Positions 36,636-47,200 of a DNA stretch of 64,000 nucleotides are shown in pieces. The notes beneath the pieces were generated by a model, which was given only the letters and a program-made list of their open reading frames with translations, did no database searches and was not told where the DNA came from. Source of the stretch: Cacajao melanocephalus. Lineage: Eukaryota; Chordata; Mammalia; Primates; Pitheciidae. Numbering within the stretch: the first letter of the stretch is position 1; each line of letters begins with the position of its first letter. The position numbers and the translations under genes were made by a program. The stretch covers positions 62,001 to 126,000 of the forward strand of contig CAUYLG010065858.1 in the NCBI GenBank assembly GCA_963573385.1. The letters run 5' to 3'.

Positions 36636-37135
36636 TCTCAACTTGGAAAGAATTTCCTGGGCCCTGTGGGAACCCAAAATCCAGATGTAGAATTTTAATA
36701 ATAACAGAGAGACCTGGGGGTTATTTTAAGGAAGGCCAATAAATCAGGTCAGAAAACATCATCTGCTGACTTCCCTCTGGCACTCTCTAGCCTTGTCAAT
36801 GAGAATAGCTGAGAACAGTCTGGGAGTCTTCCCTATTTGAGATAGAATCCTCTGCTAATCAAACACACCTCCAGTTCCTCTATGGCCAAAGTGGAGGTGG
36901 CAAAAGTGGAGAACAAATGTTTTCCCTTAATTCAGGATCTTATATTTTCATGGAACATGGAATTACCTGGTGGTTATCGTTCTACTTGGAATTTCAAAGG
37001 AAATAAGGCTGCTCTATAGGCAAGCATCAGAAACCTCTCCTTCTGTTCTTTCCTGTTTTATTTATTGTGTGGGGCTGCCATGGAGATGGAACTGAGAAGA
37101 GACAGGGGAAGTTCAGCCTACAAAATCTTTGTGAA
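36636..37135. other. low-copy stretch
   Basis: About 500 bases, AT-moderate, no element or gene recognised. Confidence 0.4.
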
Positions 37136-37290
37136 GCTGGGTGTAGTGGCGCATGCCTGCAGCCCCAGCTATTTGGGAGGCTGACGTGGGAGGGTTTCTT
37201 GAGCCCAGGAGATCAAGGCTGCTGTGAGCTCTAGTTGCATCACTGCACTCCAGCCTGGGTAGCAGAATGAGACCCTATCTCTTAAAAAAA
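37136..37290 (+). mobile_element. Alu monomer (FRAM/right-arm type)
   Basis: Sense single arm from GCTGGGTGTAGTGGCGC to CAGCCTGGGTAGCAGAATGAGACC and a short A7 tail. Confidence 0.82.
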
Positions 37291-37484
37291 TCTATGAATG
37301 CCTCTTTTTTTGTTGGAGTAAGGTTTGGACTGGTTTTTTGCTTGCTTTTCATAGAAGTGGGTTTACTATATGATTTTAAAAGTCTCTAAAACTCTGCCTG
37401 ACAAACTATCTCTCTGTCTTATTTTACGTGAGCTAGAACACCCCAAGGGGCCAGGATGGCAGGACAAGCTCCAAGGGGTGATGT

Positions 37485-37575
37485 GAGCAATAACAGCCAA
37501 TGTCTGCTCCACATCTGGCGGTGCACAAGAGCTTTTATCATCACGACCGTGGAAAATCCTTTCAGGAATCCAGTG
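37485..37575 (-). mobile_element. MIR SINE fragment
   Basis: Antisense MIR 3' part: GCAATAACAGCCAATGTCTGC and ACAAGAGCTTTTATCATCACG. Confidence 0.55.
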
Positions 37576-37589
37576 ATGGTGACTGGACA

Positions 37590-37990
37590 AAAACTAGGGT
37601 CTGCCCATACAAAAGAATACTACTCAGCAATAAAATGGAATGAGCTACTGATCCATGCTACACCACGAATGAACCTCAAAACTATGATGCTGAGTGAAGG
37701 CCACCAGATGCAAAAGGCCACATACTGTATGATGCCATTTACTTGAAATGTCCCAAAGAGGCAAAGCCATAGAGAAAGAAAGCAGCTTGGTGGTTGCCTG
37801 GGCCTGGGTGAAAGGAGTGTGGGGAGTGAATGCAAATTGGCATGGGGTTTCTTTTGGAAATATTCTGAAATTGGACTGTAGCGATGGCTGCACAATACTG
37901 TAAATTTACTAAAAATTATTGAATTGCACACTTAAAATGAATGAATTTTATGGTATGTAAATTATACCTCCATAAAGCTGTTTAACAAAA
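37590..37990 (+). mobile_element. L1M LINE, 3' end
   Basis: Sense old L1: ATACAAAAGAATACTACTCAGC, GATGCTGAGTGAAGGCCACCAG, GGTGGTTGCCTGGGCCTGG, GAAATTGGACTGTAGCGATGGC and ATGTAAATTATACCTCCATAAAGC. Confidence 0.85.
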
Positions 37991-38189
37991 AAGAACAGAG
38001 GGGAGTCAGAGGGAGGAGACAAGGGGTGGAGGGTGGGGCTGTTAGAGCATCGTGGGGTATAGGAGATAAATGGATATGTACTGGCTGGAAAGGATAGAAG
38101 CTGTGATTTTCTTAGTCACCTAACTGGGGAAATCCCGGAACAGGAGGCCTCTGAGTTCCTACTAGCTGAAAAGCGATAAAAGCTGAGAG
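37991..38189. other. low-copy stretch
   Basis: Purine-rich then mixed sequence; nothing recognised. Confidence 0.35.
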
Positions 38190-38300
38190 TAATAATGACA
38201 ACTGCTAACACTGATTAAGCACCAGGCATATGCCAGGCAACGATGCAAAGCATGTTACAGGTATGAACCCACCTGCTCCTCCAAGATGCCCTTTGAAATG
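38190..38300 (-). mobile_element. MIR SINE fragment
   Basis: Antisense MIR: AATAATGACAACTGCTAACACTG and GGCATATGCCAGGCAACGATGC. Confidence 0.7.
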
Positions 38301-38479
38301 GTATTGGGAGGCAATTCTCCATGGGTCTCTCCAGTGTCTGCATGTCTTCAGGTCAAAAGACACTGAGAGCTTTGTTCTAGACTGTCTTCTCGAGGACATC
38401 TGTATAGCAAACATACTTGGAGGACAGAGACAATACCAGGCTTTGGAGCAGAAGGAAGAGGATAGAGTTGTTTCCCAAC

Positions 38480-38800
38480 CAGTACAATAATGTCTCCATC
38501 TGAGGCAAAGGCTAGACAGGTTTGCCAATAGACCCCTTATAAGATTGCAGGTTTCGTAAGCTCTGGGATCCTCCATTGTGACACAGATCTGCTGCTATGT
38601 GTGCAGAATCCATGTGGGTTGTTTTGCATTGCTCTCATGGAACTTGGGAGACAAGCAGAACTGACGCAAATATGAAGCTTGTGCTTCCTGCTGTATTGTG
38701 ACTAATAAAGTCCTTTGTCTCTGACCCAGGATCTTGTGTCTTCTGCCGTCATGTATGGAATTGTGGCAGGCTAATTCATTAGCTTGTGAGCAGTGCAAAA
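38480..38800 (+). mobile_element. ERV-type LTR fragment
   Basis: Sense LTR-like 3' part: a GTATTGTGACTAATAAAGTCC block near 38692 (poly-A signal AATAAA at 38704-38709), followed by CTCTGACCCAGGATCTTGTG and an R/U5-like tail. Family not identified. Confidence 0.45.
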
Positions 38801-38834
38801 TCTCAGACCCTTCATAGTTCTTCAGTCATACTCG

Positions 38835-38945
38835 CATCACCACAATTTTACAGATGAGGACTCTGAGGCCCAGAGAATTGAAACTTCTTGTTCAAGGTCA
38901 CATAGCTAGCAAGTAACAAAGCTAGTATGGATACCCAGACTGAGT
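38835..38945 (-). mobile_element. MIR SINE fragment
   Basis: Antisense MIR: TTTTACAGATGAGGACTCTGAGGCCCAGAG and CAAGGTCACATAGCTAGCAAG. Confidence 0.85.
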
Positions 38946-39736
38946 GGGAAAGGCAGGAGATACGAGTAGGGGATTGGAGAAGAGAACCGCTGGAAATGAC
39001 AGGAGCTGAAGGCCCTGAAGGTACACAGAAGGTCGTGCCTCTCAGCTTCCCAAACCCACACACCCCCAGATGCTGCCTGTCCCTACATCCGGCTGCTGGG
39101 GCTGAGCAGCCAATTTGGGACGACCGCGATATATTTAACGGTGAGTCACGCTCTCCCCCAGCAATCAGCAGTGGCAGGCTCGGGAGGATGCAGGGAGCAT
39201 CTCTGGAAATCCGTGCCCGAGGGTCGCCATGGCAACTCCATCTGAGTCGCTTGCCAGCAGCTGGGATGCCAGTGCCTGAAACAAGGCACAAAATAGTCTC
39301 ACAGGCTGAGTGCGGCCGAGGACAGGAGCAGGCCCCCTGCATGGCATCCCCGATGGGTTGGCCAGGGATTGATGGGAGGGGCATGAGGACTTGGTGACAA
39401 GGGAGATTCATGGGCTCACTGTTCAGGTCGCAGTCCTCTATGGAAGCCTGGGGTCCCTGGCTGGTGGGGATGAGCACACTTGGCATGATGGGTATTTTGG
39501 TAAGAACCATCTCTTTCTGCCTTGGTTCCTCTTGATTTGCCTGTCTCTCTCATAGTCGATCTCCCAGAGACTTCTTCCCAAGTGCCATCACAACCTCTGA
39601 AGACTGACAGCAACTTGGGAATGTTAATCACAGGTCATCTTCCAAGATAATTCTGATGACTTCAGAACCTGGGGCGAACCAGCCATACCCACACACTAAC
39701 ACCAAACACGAGTATCCCATGAAAGCAGTTTGGAAT
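38946..39736. other. low-copy, CpG-retaining stretch
   Basis: Nearly 800 bases free of recognised repeats. 39090-39322 holds 13 CpGs and a perfect X-box. The minus-strand frame 38848-39510 (220 codons, the longest in the window) runs through it but begins inside a MIR at its C-terminal end, has no recognisable domain, and a 156-codon plus frame overlaps it; CpG-rich DNA has few stops by chance. Confidence 0.45.
39223..39236. promoter_or_regulatory. RFX X-box palindrome
   Basis: GTCGCCATGGCAAC: both half-sites (GTNRCC and RGYAAC) fit the RFX consensus with the usual 2-base spacer. It lies in the CpG-retaining, repeat-free core. RFX1-4 sites of this form act in ciliary, neural and immune promoters and enhancers. 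Confidence 0.55.
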
Positions 39737-39770
39737 CCGTTCATTCATTCATTCATTCATAAATCCATTC
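39737..39770. repeat. (ATTC)n microsatellite
   Basis: TTCATTCATTCATTCATTCATAAATCCATTCATC: about seven tetranucleotide units. Confidence 0.88.
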
Positions 39771-39849
39771 ATCAATTTGTCCTCTCAGTTGTTCATTCTA
39801 AATTAAAATCAGGGTCCTATAGGCCCTGTGTAAAAAGTGAACTTGGTTA

Positions 39850-40075
39850 TTCCTGTCCTCATCTCCTTTCACTCCCCCTCCCTTATTCCACTCTAGTTCA
39901 CTAGTTTTACTGCCTTTCCTCAAACATACAAGCGCTTTCCTGCCTCAGGTCCTGTGCTCCTGCTCCTCCATCTGCCTAGAAAGCTCTTCTCCCAGAAGGG
40001 AAGCTCTCCCTTTAGGTTCCTGCTCACATGTCCCCTTCTCAGAGACATACTATTAAGACCACTCTAGGAGAAACC
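39850..40075 (+). mobile_element. L2 fragment
   Basis: Sense L2: CTTTCCTGCCTCAGGTCCTGTGC, CCATCTGCCTAGAAAGCTCTTC and TTAGGTTCCTGCTCACATGTCCCC. Confidence 0.72.
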
Positions 40076-40098
40076 ACCTAATTCAGCCTCAGTGATAA

Positions 40099-40116
40099 GG
40101 AGATATATATATCTCC
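40099..40116. repeat. 18-base perfect palindrome
   Basis: GGAGATATATATATCTCC, an exact self-complementary sequence around an AT core. Confidence 0.95.
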
Positions 40117-40169
40117 ACACACTATAACATATATCTGTGACTTAGTTTCCCCCATCTGTATGTAGCAAA

Positions 40170-40330
40170 GATAGACAGGATGAAAATTGGTGGCCTGTAA
40201 GTTGAATTTAACCCACAGATCTGTTTTGTTTGGTCTAAATAGTGTTTCAAGAATTGAACCAGTTGCTAACATTTATAAAGTTGAGAGATTCTGTTTTAGA
40301 ATGCTAATTTTCAATTTATCTTGAAAAAGG
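40170..40330 (+). mobile_element. possible hAT-type DNA transposon fragment
   Basis: GGCCTGTAAGTTGAATTTAACCC, CAGATCTGTTTTGTTTGGTC and AGTGTTTCAAGAATTGAACC resemble internal parts of non-autonomous hAT elements. No termini were found and the family is not named. Confidence 0.35.
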
Positions 40331-40332
40331 AA

Positions 40333-40632
40333 GGCTGGGTGTGGTGGCTCATGCCTGTAATCCTAGCACTCTGGGAGGCTGAGGAGGGCGGATCACTTGA
40401 GCCCAAGGAGTTCAAGACCAGCCTGGCCAATGGGGCAAAACCCCGTCTCTACAAAAAATACAAAAATTAGCTGGGGGCTTGCATCTGTAGTCCCAGCTCC
40501 TCGGAAGGCTGAGGTGGGAGGATCACTTGAGGCCGGGAGGTTGAACCTGCAGTAAGCCACAATTGTGCTACTGCACTCCATCTTAGGAGACAGAATGAGA
40601 CCCTGTCTCAAAAAAAAAAAGAAAAAAAAAAG
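40333..40632 (+). mobile_element. AluJ/S
   Basis: Sense dimeric Alu (GGCTGGGTGTGGTGG) with the tail A11GA10. Confidence 0.92.
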
Positions 40633-40804
40633 ATTAAGCAGCACATTCTGCATCTGTAACAGCAACTAGCCGGGGCATCAGCATTCCAGCCCCAAAGGCC
40701 CTATGTGGCCCTCTTCATTCATTTATGTGGCCACATTCACCTGTGGGAGTCTTCGTGCTTGCAGTCCAGGTCTCTGATCTGAGGTCTCTGAGGGTCTTTG
40801 GTTT

Positions 40805-40990
40805 GGGATGCAGAGTGTAGCACAGCGGCTAAGAGTCAGGCAGATGGGGCTTCAATCCTCACTCATTTCAGTGATCACAGCTTCCGTTTCCTCACATGCA
40901 GTATGGAATCTCAGAGAGTTAATGTGCAAACTGAACAAAAACAATGTACCTGGAAAAGTGCTTAACACAGAGCCTAGAAAATAGAACACA
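40805..40990 (+). mobile_element. MIR SINE
   Basis: Sense MIR: GTGTAGCACAGCGGCTAAGAGTC, CAGCTTCCGTTTCCTCACATGC and AAAGTGCTTAACACAGAGCC. Confidence 0.82.
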
Positions 40991-41329
40991 ATGCTTGGAA
41001 ACCTAAAAACAAGCTTTTTCTGGTCTTTAATGACAGTCCATTCCTTGACCTGACTCACCAGGTCTCTTCGATCAGAAACTGGGGAGACAGGGAAGGGCTG
41101 TTTTGATGCAATTCACTTAATGTCAAAGCAGGAAAGACTTGGGACAAAGCTTCAAGTCTAACCTTTTTCTCAGGTGAGTAAACCAAGACCAGAGGATGAG
41201 TCTTGCCCACAAGAGCTTCTAACCATTCCTCCCCTGGGTTTTTGTTTCCCGGTGAAATTTGCTTAACGTTGGAATTGGCTGAGTGTGGACCAGAGCTAGA
41301 CGCATTGTTGTGGACACCTGTTTTTGCTC
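40991..41329. other. low-copy stretch, possible MIR piece
   Basis: Possible antisense MIR at 41150-41215 (AACCTTTTTCTCAGGTGAGTAAACC). The rest is unrecognised. Confidence 0.35.
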
Positions 41330-41790
41330 TCTGCCCAGCATTGACTCACCCTTTGTCTGTAACAGCTCCCTGATTTTCCCCTGGCACCATCCCTCCTCTG
41401 ATCCCCAGGAAATGGCTCCAGGTGTGGACATGTGGTTCGTGACCACAGTGGTTGGCTCAGAGGTGGCCACATGACACAATCCAGGCCAATGCATGTGACC
41501 CACCGGGCTCCTAGGAACTACTGGTACCCACTAGAGCTGCTGGACTCACTGGATGCCAGCCTGGGGATGCTGAGAGCCATTTTTGCTATGACTTGAGGGA
41601 GCTTCCTGAAAGGATACCAACACAAAGGAAAAAAGGTCCAGGTAATCGAGGAAAACAGAAACCTTAGAACATAATTTGAGCACCTTGATTCAGCCTAGCC
41701 TGAAGTCATGTACCTCTGGGTTTTTCAGTGACATGAGCCAATCAATCCCCTCTGCCTTCCTCCTTTTTTTGCTTCAATCAGTTAGAGTTA
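41330..41790 (+). mobile_element. MaLR/ERVL-type LTR
   Basis: Sense LTR of the 10440 family: AGGTGTGGACATGTGGTTCG near 41420, GGTGGCCACATGACAC, AACATAATTTGAGCACCTTGATTC near 41669 and GCTTCAATCAGTTAGAGTTAAAG near 41771. Confidence 0.55.
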
Positions 41791-41799
41791 AAGTTCTAG

Positions 41800-42075
41800 A
41801 CTCATCCAGGCATGCTAGGTGAAGGCATTGGGTAAGCAAAGGCCCAGAAGCATGAAAATGCAGAACAAGTTTTGGGATTTCCAGTAAATAGTCTGGAGTA
41901 GGAAGAGGCCAGTACAGTCACTTGAAGCCAGAACCTGGGGGAGTTTTGAAGGCCTTGCTAATTCACTTTCACTTTATCCTAAGGTTAATAGGGAGCCATA
42001 GAAGATTCAGAGGAAGGGAAAGGACCTGCCAGAGTTGGCAGTGATGTTAGGCAGTGGGAGTGAGGATTGTTCTGG
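41800..42075 (-). mobile_element. L2 LINE fragment
   Basis: Antisense L2: GGTAAGCAAAGGCCCAGAAGC, GAGGCCAGTACAGTCACTTG, GTTTTGAAGGCCTTGC and TAATAGGGAGCCATAGAAG, in L2 order. Confidence 0.75.
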
Positions 42076-42714
42076 ATATTAAGTCTGGTTCAGGGTTCTC
42101 CTGGGATCCAACTCCAGCCCAGAGAGCATGCGGTGGTGAGAGAGGTAGTGTCTTGCACCAGCACCCGTAGCTCCCAGTCCCTCCTGACTGTGTTTTCAAT
42201 GCAGACCTTCTGGGTTCCCTGCCGCGAATCACTCAGCCACCCTTCCAGGGAGAAAACAAAAAGCAGTGTTTTTCCGTGTCTATTTTAGGCTGCTGCCTAC
42301 ATCTTTGTTCTTCGTGAGGAACACACACTCCCGGGGGGCCCTTTTCTCAGCTGCGGCCCAGCAGCCAGGTCTGGACCACCAGGCTGGGTTCCGTTATGGG
42401 AAAGAACCAGCAGATGCAATGGAATCATGCCAATTAGGCCAGGAGCTGCGTGGGGATGATGTTATCATTAAGTTCCAGAAGACGTGGAGGTGAGGGGGAA
42501 GGTAGCTCATCCCGGTCCACATGTCCATCCCAGATGGACCACCTTTTTTTTGATCTGCCCTCTTCGACTATCCTGAGCAGCTAGGAAGAGCCCACCCTCA
42601 CTATGCCCCAAGGGATAGAATCTGGAAGTCTGCAATGTGTAAGACACTTGTGCTCATTTTACTGTTGGGCTGAAAGCAGAAGTAGAAATTCTACTGCAAA
42701 GGGGTGGATCCAGA
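42076..42714. other. low-copy, CpG-bearing stretch with exon-like block
   Basis: No repeat recognised. 42289-42489 is a 201-base block preceded by a pyrimidine-rich TTTTTCCGTGTCTATTTTAG and followed by GTGAGG, open in one frame with no known domain. About ten CpGs occur from 42220 to 42520. Confidence 0.4.
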
Positions 42715-42780
42715 CCACCCATTTTACAGATGGTAAAACTGAGGCCCGAAGAGGAAGCATAGTTTGTTGAGGATTATAGA
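42715..42780 (-). mobile_element. MIR SINE fragment
   Basis: Short antisense MIR core: CCATTTTACAGATGGTAAAACTGAGGCCCG. Confidence 0.75.
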
Positions 42781-42799
42781 CCATTTGGCTGCAATCTAT

Positions 42800-42930
42800 G
42801 ACCAAAAAGACCAGAACATAAAATCTCAGAAGGCATGTACCTTGTCTGTCTCGGTCAATATCTGTCCCAACACAGAACATAGTACATGGCAAATAATAGG
42901 CCGTTGATAAATATACATAGGATGAATGAA
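42800..42930 (+). mobile_element. L2 LINE, 3' end
   Basis: Sense L2 tail: GCATGTACCTTGTCTGTCTCGG and CACAGAACATAGTACATGGC, ending GATGAATGAAC. Confidence 0.75.
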
Positions 42931-42954
42931 CATCATCTCCACTGCTGTTTTCAG

Positions 42955-43135
42955 CTTTCACAAAGAATTCTCACACACATTCCCTCATTTTGACTGTCAT
43001 GATTGCCTTTGCAGCCAAGAGTTGCTTTTGTCCTTATTTTGCAGGTGAGGAGATGGAAGTTCAGAGAGGTTTAGTTGCCTATCTACTCATACAACCTAGG
43101 TAGAGACTGAATTTGAATCCATGTCATCCTGATGC
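42955..43135 (-). mobile_element. MIR SINE
   Basis: Antisense MIR: TCATTTTGACTGTCATGATTGCC, TTATTTTGCAGGTGAGGAGATGG and ACTGAATTTGAATCCATGTC. Confidence 0.8.
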
Positions 43136-43284
43136 AGGCTGGGACATCCCTTAAACTTTGGTAGAGGAAGAGACATTGGAAATATCCAGCTGGGAGGTAA
43201 AGCCTTGGTCTACAAGGACAACTCTGACCTTAATTGTACGACAACATTTGGGGTGAAGGGACCAAGAGAGCAGGTCCTCAAAAA
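43136..43284. other. low-copy stretch
   Basis: Possible trace of antisense L2 (GAAATATCCAGCTGGGAGG); otherwise unrecognised. Confidence 0.35.
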
Positions 43285-43864
43285 TGTTAAACAGAGTTAC
43301 CATATAACCTAGCAAGTCCACCTCTAGGCATATCCAAGAGAATTGAAAACCTATGTCCATACAAAAAATTATACATGAATGTGCATAGCGGCTTTCTTCA
43401 TAATAACCAAAAGTAGAAACACCCCAAATGTTTCAACTGATGAAGGATAAATAAAGTGTGTCTATCCATACAATGAAGTAGTATTCATCCATAAAAAGGA
43501 ATGAAAATGGATACATGCTGCACTGTGGGCGAGCCTTGAAAACATTTTGCTAAGCGAAAGAAGTTAGTCACCAAAGGCCACGTATTGTATGATTCCATTT
43601 ATGAGAAATGTCCATAGTAGGTAGATCTAAACAGACAGAAAGTATAGATTAGTGGTTGCCAGGGGATGAGGGGAGGAAAGAATGAGGGGGGTGACCATTA
43701 ACGGGTACAGGATTTCTTTTTGGGGTGATTAGAATGTTCTGAAATTAGACGTGATGATGGCTGCACAACTTTTTGAATATACTAAAAACTATTGGATTAT
43801 ATATTTTAAATGGGTGAATTTTATGGCATTTGAATTATAGTCCAATCAAACCCCTAAAAAAAAA
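43285..43864 (+). mobile_element. L1M LINE, 3' end
   Basis: About 580 bases of sense old L1: CATATAACCTAGCAAGTCCACC, TCATAATAACCAAAAGTAGAAAC, TAAAAAGGAATGAAAATGGATAC, CGTATTGTATGATTCCATTTATG, GATTAGAATGTTCTGAAATTAGACG, ending in CTAAAAAAAAAGA. Confidence 0.88.
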
Positions 43865-44164
43865 GACCGAGAGGAACATTTCGATGGCAAGAAAGTTTTA
43901 GACAGGGGAACACACAAATGAGGAAGGGTCCCCACCATGGAAAGCTCCATGCTGCCTTCTTGGATGTCCCAGGAAGAATTTCAGGAAAGTATTTCAACCC
44001 CAAGCGCCAAGGATTCACCTGAGCGCTTGTTCCTATGGAGTTGGGAATCTGTAGGACACCTCCTCTAGGTAGCTCTCCCAGATATCCCAACCAGAGACAA
44101 GAAAATGAACTCGTTATAATAACTGGAAACCACTCAGTGCCCCGGGGCTCTGCTTGTGCTATCT
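43865..44164. other. low-copy stretch
   Basis: 300 bases with no recognised element. Confidence 0.4.
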
Positions 44165-44280
44165 CACTGAAGTCATGCAACAACCTTGCTGAATGTGAGT
44201 AGTACCATCACCCTTATTATCCAGGTGAAGAAATGGAAGGTCAGAGAGATAAAATGACTTGTCCAGGCTCACAGAGCTCT
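44165..44280 (-). mobile_element. MIR SINE
   Basis: Antisense MIR: ACCATCACCCTTATTATCCAGG and GAAGAAATGGAAGGTCAGAGAG...GTCCAGGCTCACAGAGC. Confidence 0.82.
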
Positions 44281-44339
44281 TGGCTTTCTCAGCTACATCA
44301 TAGTACATGGGACACACCCAGAGTAAGGCCTGAGGCCAC

Positions 44340-44410
44340 TTTCTGAGGGAACCCAAGCAAGTTCCTTGACCAGTGTGGGCCTTGGCTTCCCCATCTGTTC
44401 CATGAAATCC
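44340..44410 (+). mobile_element. MIR SINE fragment
   Basis: Sense MIR core: AGCAAGTTCCTTGACCAG and GGCCTTGGCTTCCCCATCTG. Confidence 0.55.
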
Positions 44411-44815
44411 CAGCTTACTCCTTCATTGTCCTGGTGGGGGCTTCAGCCAGAGCATCGCCACCTGCCTCTGACATAATGGTGCTTCAAGTTTCATCAGATT
44501 TCATTTGAACAAAGCCAAACACCTTTTCTCAGTGCCCCACCTGCCCAGGGATCCTAGTCCACATCTCTTCTGTTTTTTGCCACTCTGTCCTTCCAGTGCT
44601 TGGCACACTACACCACTCCTCAAAAAACCCTGAAATTGCCTGTCATTGGGTTTGAAGAAGATGAGGTGATTTCTTTTTCAGCACTAAATGAGGTGCTTTT
44701 GTGGGGCCCTTCCTTTGCTTCTGAAGCTTTAGGTTCAACTTTGGAGTTTGTAGACTTGCAGAGAATTTTCTATCAAAGTGTAAAGGCAGAGATGCAAACA
44801 TACACTCTTTTATAT
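44411..44815. other. low-copy stretch
   Basis: Possible very old L2 traces to 44600, then 200 unrecognised bases before the microsatellite. Confidence 0.35.
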
Positions 44816-45040
44816 CTCCATCCATCTATCCATCCATCCATCCATCCATTCATCCATCTATCCATCCATCCATCCATCCACTCACTCTCATCCATCTATC
44901 CATCCATCCATCCACTCATCCACCCATCCATTATCCAGCCACCCACCCATCCATCCAGCCACCCATCCATCCATTCATTCATCCACCCACTCATACATCC
45001 ATTAAATCATATATTCATCTACTCATCCATCCACCCGTTC
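44816..45040. repeat. (TCCA)n/(ATCC)n microsatellite
   Basis: About 225 bases of near-pure ATCC/TCCA units with ATTC and ACCC variants, directly upstream of an antisense L2 tail. It creates a false 196-codon frame (44600-45190). Confidence 0.95.
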
Positions 45041-45055
45041 ATTAATTTTCCCATT

Positions 45056-45345
45056 TGCTTTATTCATTCATTAATTCAACAAATATTTACCAAAAGCCTA
45101 CCGTATGCCAGGCACTGTGTTGGCCAATGGATACAGTGGAAGAAAAGACAAAAGAAAGTCCTTCTCCTCATGGAGCTCACAGTCTACTGAAGGGAGATGG
45201 GCCTCAATAGACACACAAAATGTAAGCATAAATTGAGATGAATGCTACCAAAAAAAAGTTCAGAATCATAAGGGTGCCTAATTTCCATTGGGAGATGGGG
45301 GAGGCTTTCCTGAGAAAGTTGACATTTAAGATGAGATCTGAAGTA
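45056..45345 (-). mobile_element. L2 LINE, 3' end
   Basis: Antisense L2 with ATTC tail: AATTCAACAAATATTTACC, CCGTATGCCAGGCACTGTGTTGG, CCTCATGGAGCTCACAGTCTAC and AGTTGACATTTAAGATGAGATCTG. Confidence 0.9.
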
Positions 45346-45349
45346 TGAT

Positions 45350-45665
45350 TTATGATTTATCAGTTAGGAACGCTCTTGGTTCAAGAAGTAGAAAATGTTA
45401 ACCAAAAGAGGCTCCAGCAGTTAGGGGTGTTTATGATACTACATACCCAAAAGTCCTGAAATAGGGTTACCCTATCACTGAGGGACTTGACAACATTGTC
45501 AAGGATCCAGGCTCTCTACCATCTACTCTACCACCCTCAGAGGACTGGCTTCATTCCCAGGCTGGTTTACTTCATGGACACAAGATAGCTGCCTCTGCTC
45601 TGGCCATCAGGTGAAGACATGACCACATTCACACTGAGACCATCATGAGGAAAAGGAATGGGGCC
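45350..45665 (-). mobile_element. MaLR/ERVL-type LTR
   Basis: Antisense copy of the 10440-type LTR: GTTAGGAACGCTCTTGGTTC, TTGTCAAGGATCCAGGCTCTC, AGGACTGGCTTCATTCCCAGG and CAAGATAGCTGCCTCTGC, in reversed order as expected. Confidence 0.55.
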
Positions 45666-45684
45666 ACTATGATTGTCTCAGACC

Positions 45685-45882
45685 AGCTGTTTGCCACCGG
45701 GCATAATTTTGTCCTCCAAGGGACATTTAGAGACATCGTCAGTGGCATAATTATGTGTGTGTGTTGGGGGGGGTTGCTGCTGGCATCTTGTGGATAGAAG
45801 CCAGAGATGTTGTTAAACATCCTGCAGTGCACAGTACAGACCCCACAACAAATAATTATTTAGATGTCAATAGTGCCTGCTT
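45685..45882 (+). mobile_element. MER20-like DNA transposon
   Basis: Sense MER20: TAATTTTGTCCTCCAAGGGAC, GCTGGCATCTTGTGGATAGAAGCC, GATGTTGTTAAACATCCTGC and GATGTCAATAGTGCC. An internal (TG)n plus G9 run is at 45752-45774. Confidence 0.82.
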
Positions 45883-45929
45883 TAGACTAGTTAGAACAAA
45901 ATCCTGAGTCATGGGGGCACATGGTAGAA

Positions 45930-46060
45930 AGGGGTAGGGGAATTGGTTAAGAAAGGTTTCCTGGATGATGTAATAGCTCAGCTGAGCCTTGAAAGATGGA
46001 TACTGGCTAAATCAATCTAGGTAACAAGTCAATCTAACCAGCAGGCCACGTGGATGAGCA
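45930..46060 (-). mobile_element. L2 fragment
   Basis: Antisense L2: AAAGGTTTCCTGGATGATGTAATAGC and CAGCTGAGCCTTGAAAGATGG. Confidence 0.65.
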
Positions 46061-46074
46061 AAAATGCACATGAG

Positions 46075-46215
46075 TCCTTCCATCTTTTCTGCCTCTTCTA
46101 GTGGATGTGAACCCCATATGGTCAGGGACCTCACTTGTCCCATTCACTTCTCTATCCCCATTCCCATTCAATGCCCATTACCACAGTTGTTCAACACATT
46201 GTTGTCAAAGAATAC
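46075..46215 (+). mobile_element. L2 fragment
   Basis: Sense L2 3' part: TCTTCTAGTGGATGTGAACCCC, GGTCAGGGACCTCACTTGTCC and CACTTCTCTATCCCC. Confidence 0.6.
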
Positions 46216-46369
46216 GGGACTAAAATGGGGAAGGAATCCTTCTCTGGAGACTGAAGCCCCAACCCTGAAAATTCCTGGGAGTCAAACAGAGTGAATGTTG
46301 GGGACAATGATTCTGGAATAAACCAAGGAGGATATCAGTCAACATGAGGAAACCCCAAGAAAACATTTG

Positions 46370-46473
46370 ATTCAATCTTATCATTGTACAGATGGGGAGA
46401 CTAAGGCACACAGAAGGGGAGAAAATGGTTTAAGGTCACACAGAAAGCTGGGGCAGACACAGCCAGAACCCAC
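46370..46473 (-). mobile_element. MIR SINE fragment
   Basis: Antisense MIR: TTGTACAGATGGGGAGACTAAGGC and TTTAAGGTCACACAGAAAGC. Confidence 0.8.
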
Positions 46474-46486
46474 GTGCCCCTTTCTT

Positions 46487-47009
<523 letters not shown>

Positions 47010-47200
47010 AAAATAGGTACCAAACTGGCCGACCCAAATGGCCGGTTCATAGGCACATTTTGTTTGGCCCATGTTTGTTTAATTCTCGAAAAAAATTATT
47101 ATTTGCATTTTTGGCCAACAATAAAAATAATTGGGACAGTGTGCCTATAATCCAAATTTCCCACTTCTCTTTGGCAGTCAGAAGGTTTGTCAGCACTGTG
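47010..47200 (+). mobile_element. possible hAT-type DNA transposon fragment
   Basis: ACTGGCCGACCCAAATGGCC, ATTTTGTTTGGCCCATGTTTG and GACAGTGTGCCTATAATCC resemble non-autonomous hAT elements (compare 40170). An octamer ATTTGCAT lies inside. Confidence 0.35.

Noticed and set aside
38848..39510. Minus-strand frame of 220 codons, the longest in the window
   Set aside because: One end lies in a MIR, no domain is recognisable, a 156-codon frame overlaps it on the other strand, and CpG-bearing GC-rich DNA has few stop codons by chance.
44600..45190. Plus-strand frame of 196 codons with repeated Ser-Ile-His-Pro
   Set aside because: The protein repeat is the translation of the (ATCC)n microsatellite; the end lies in L2.
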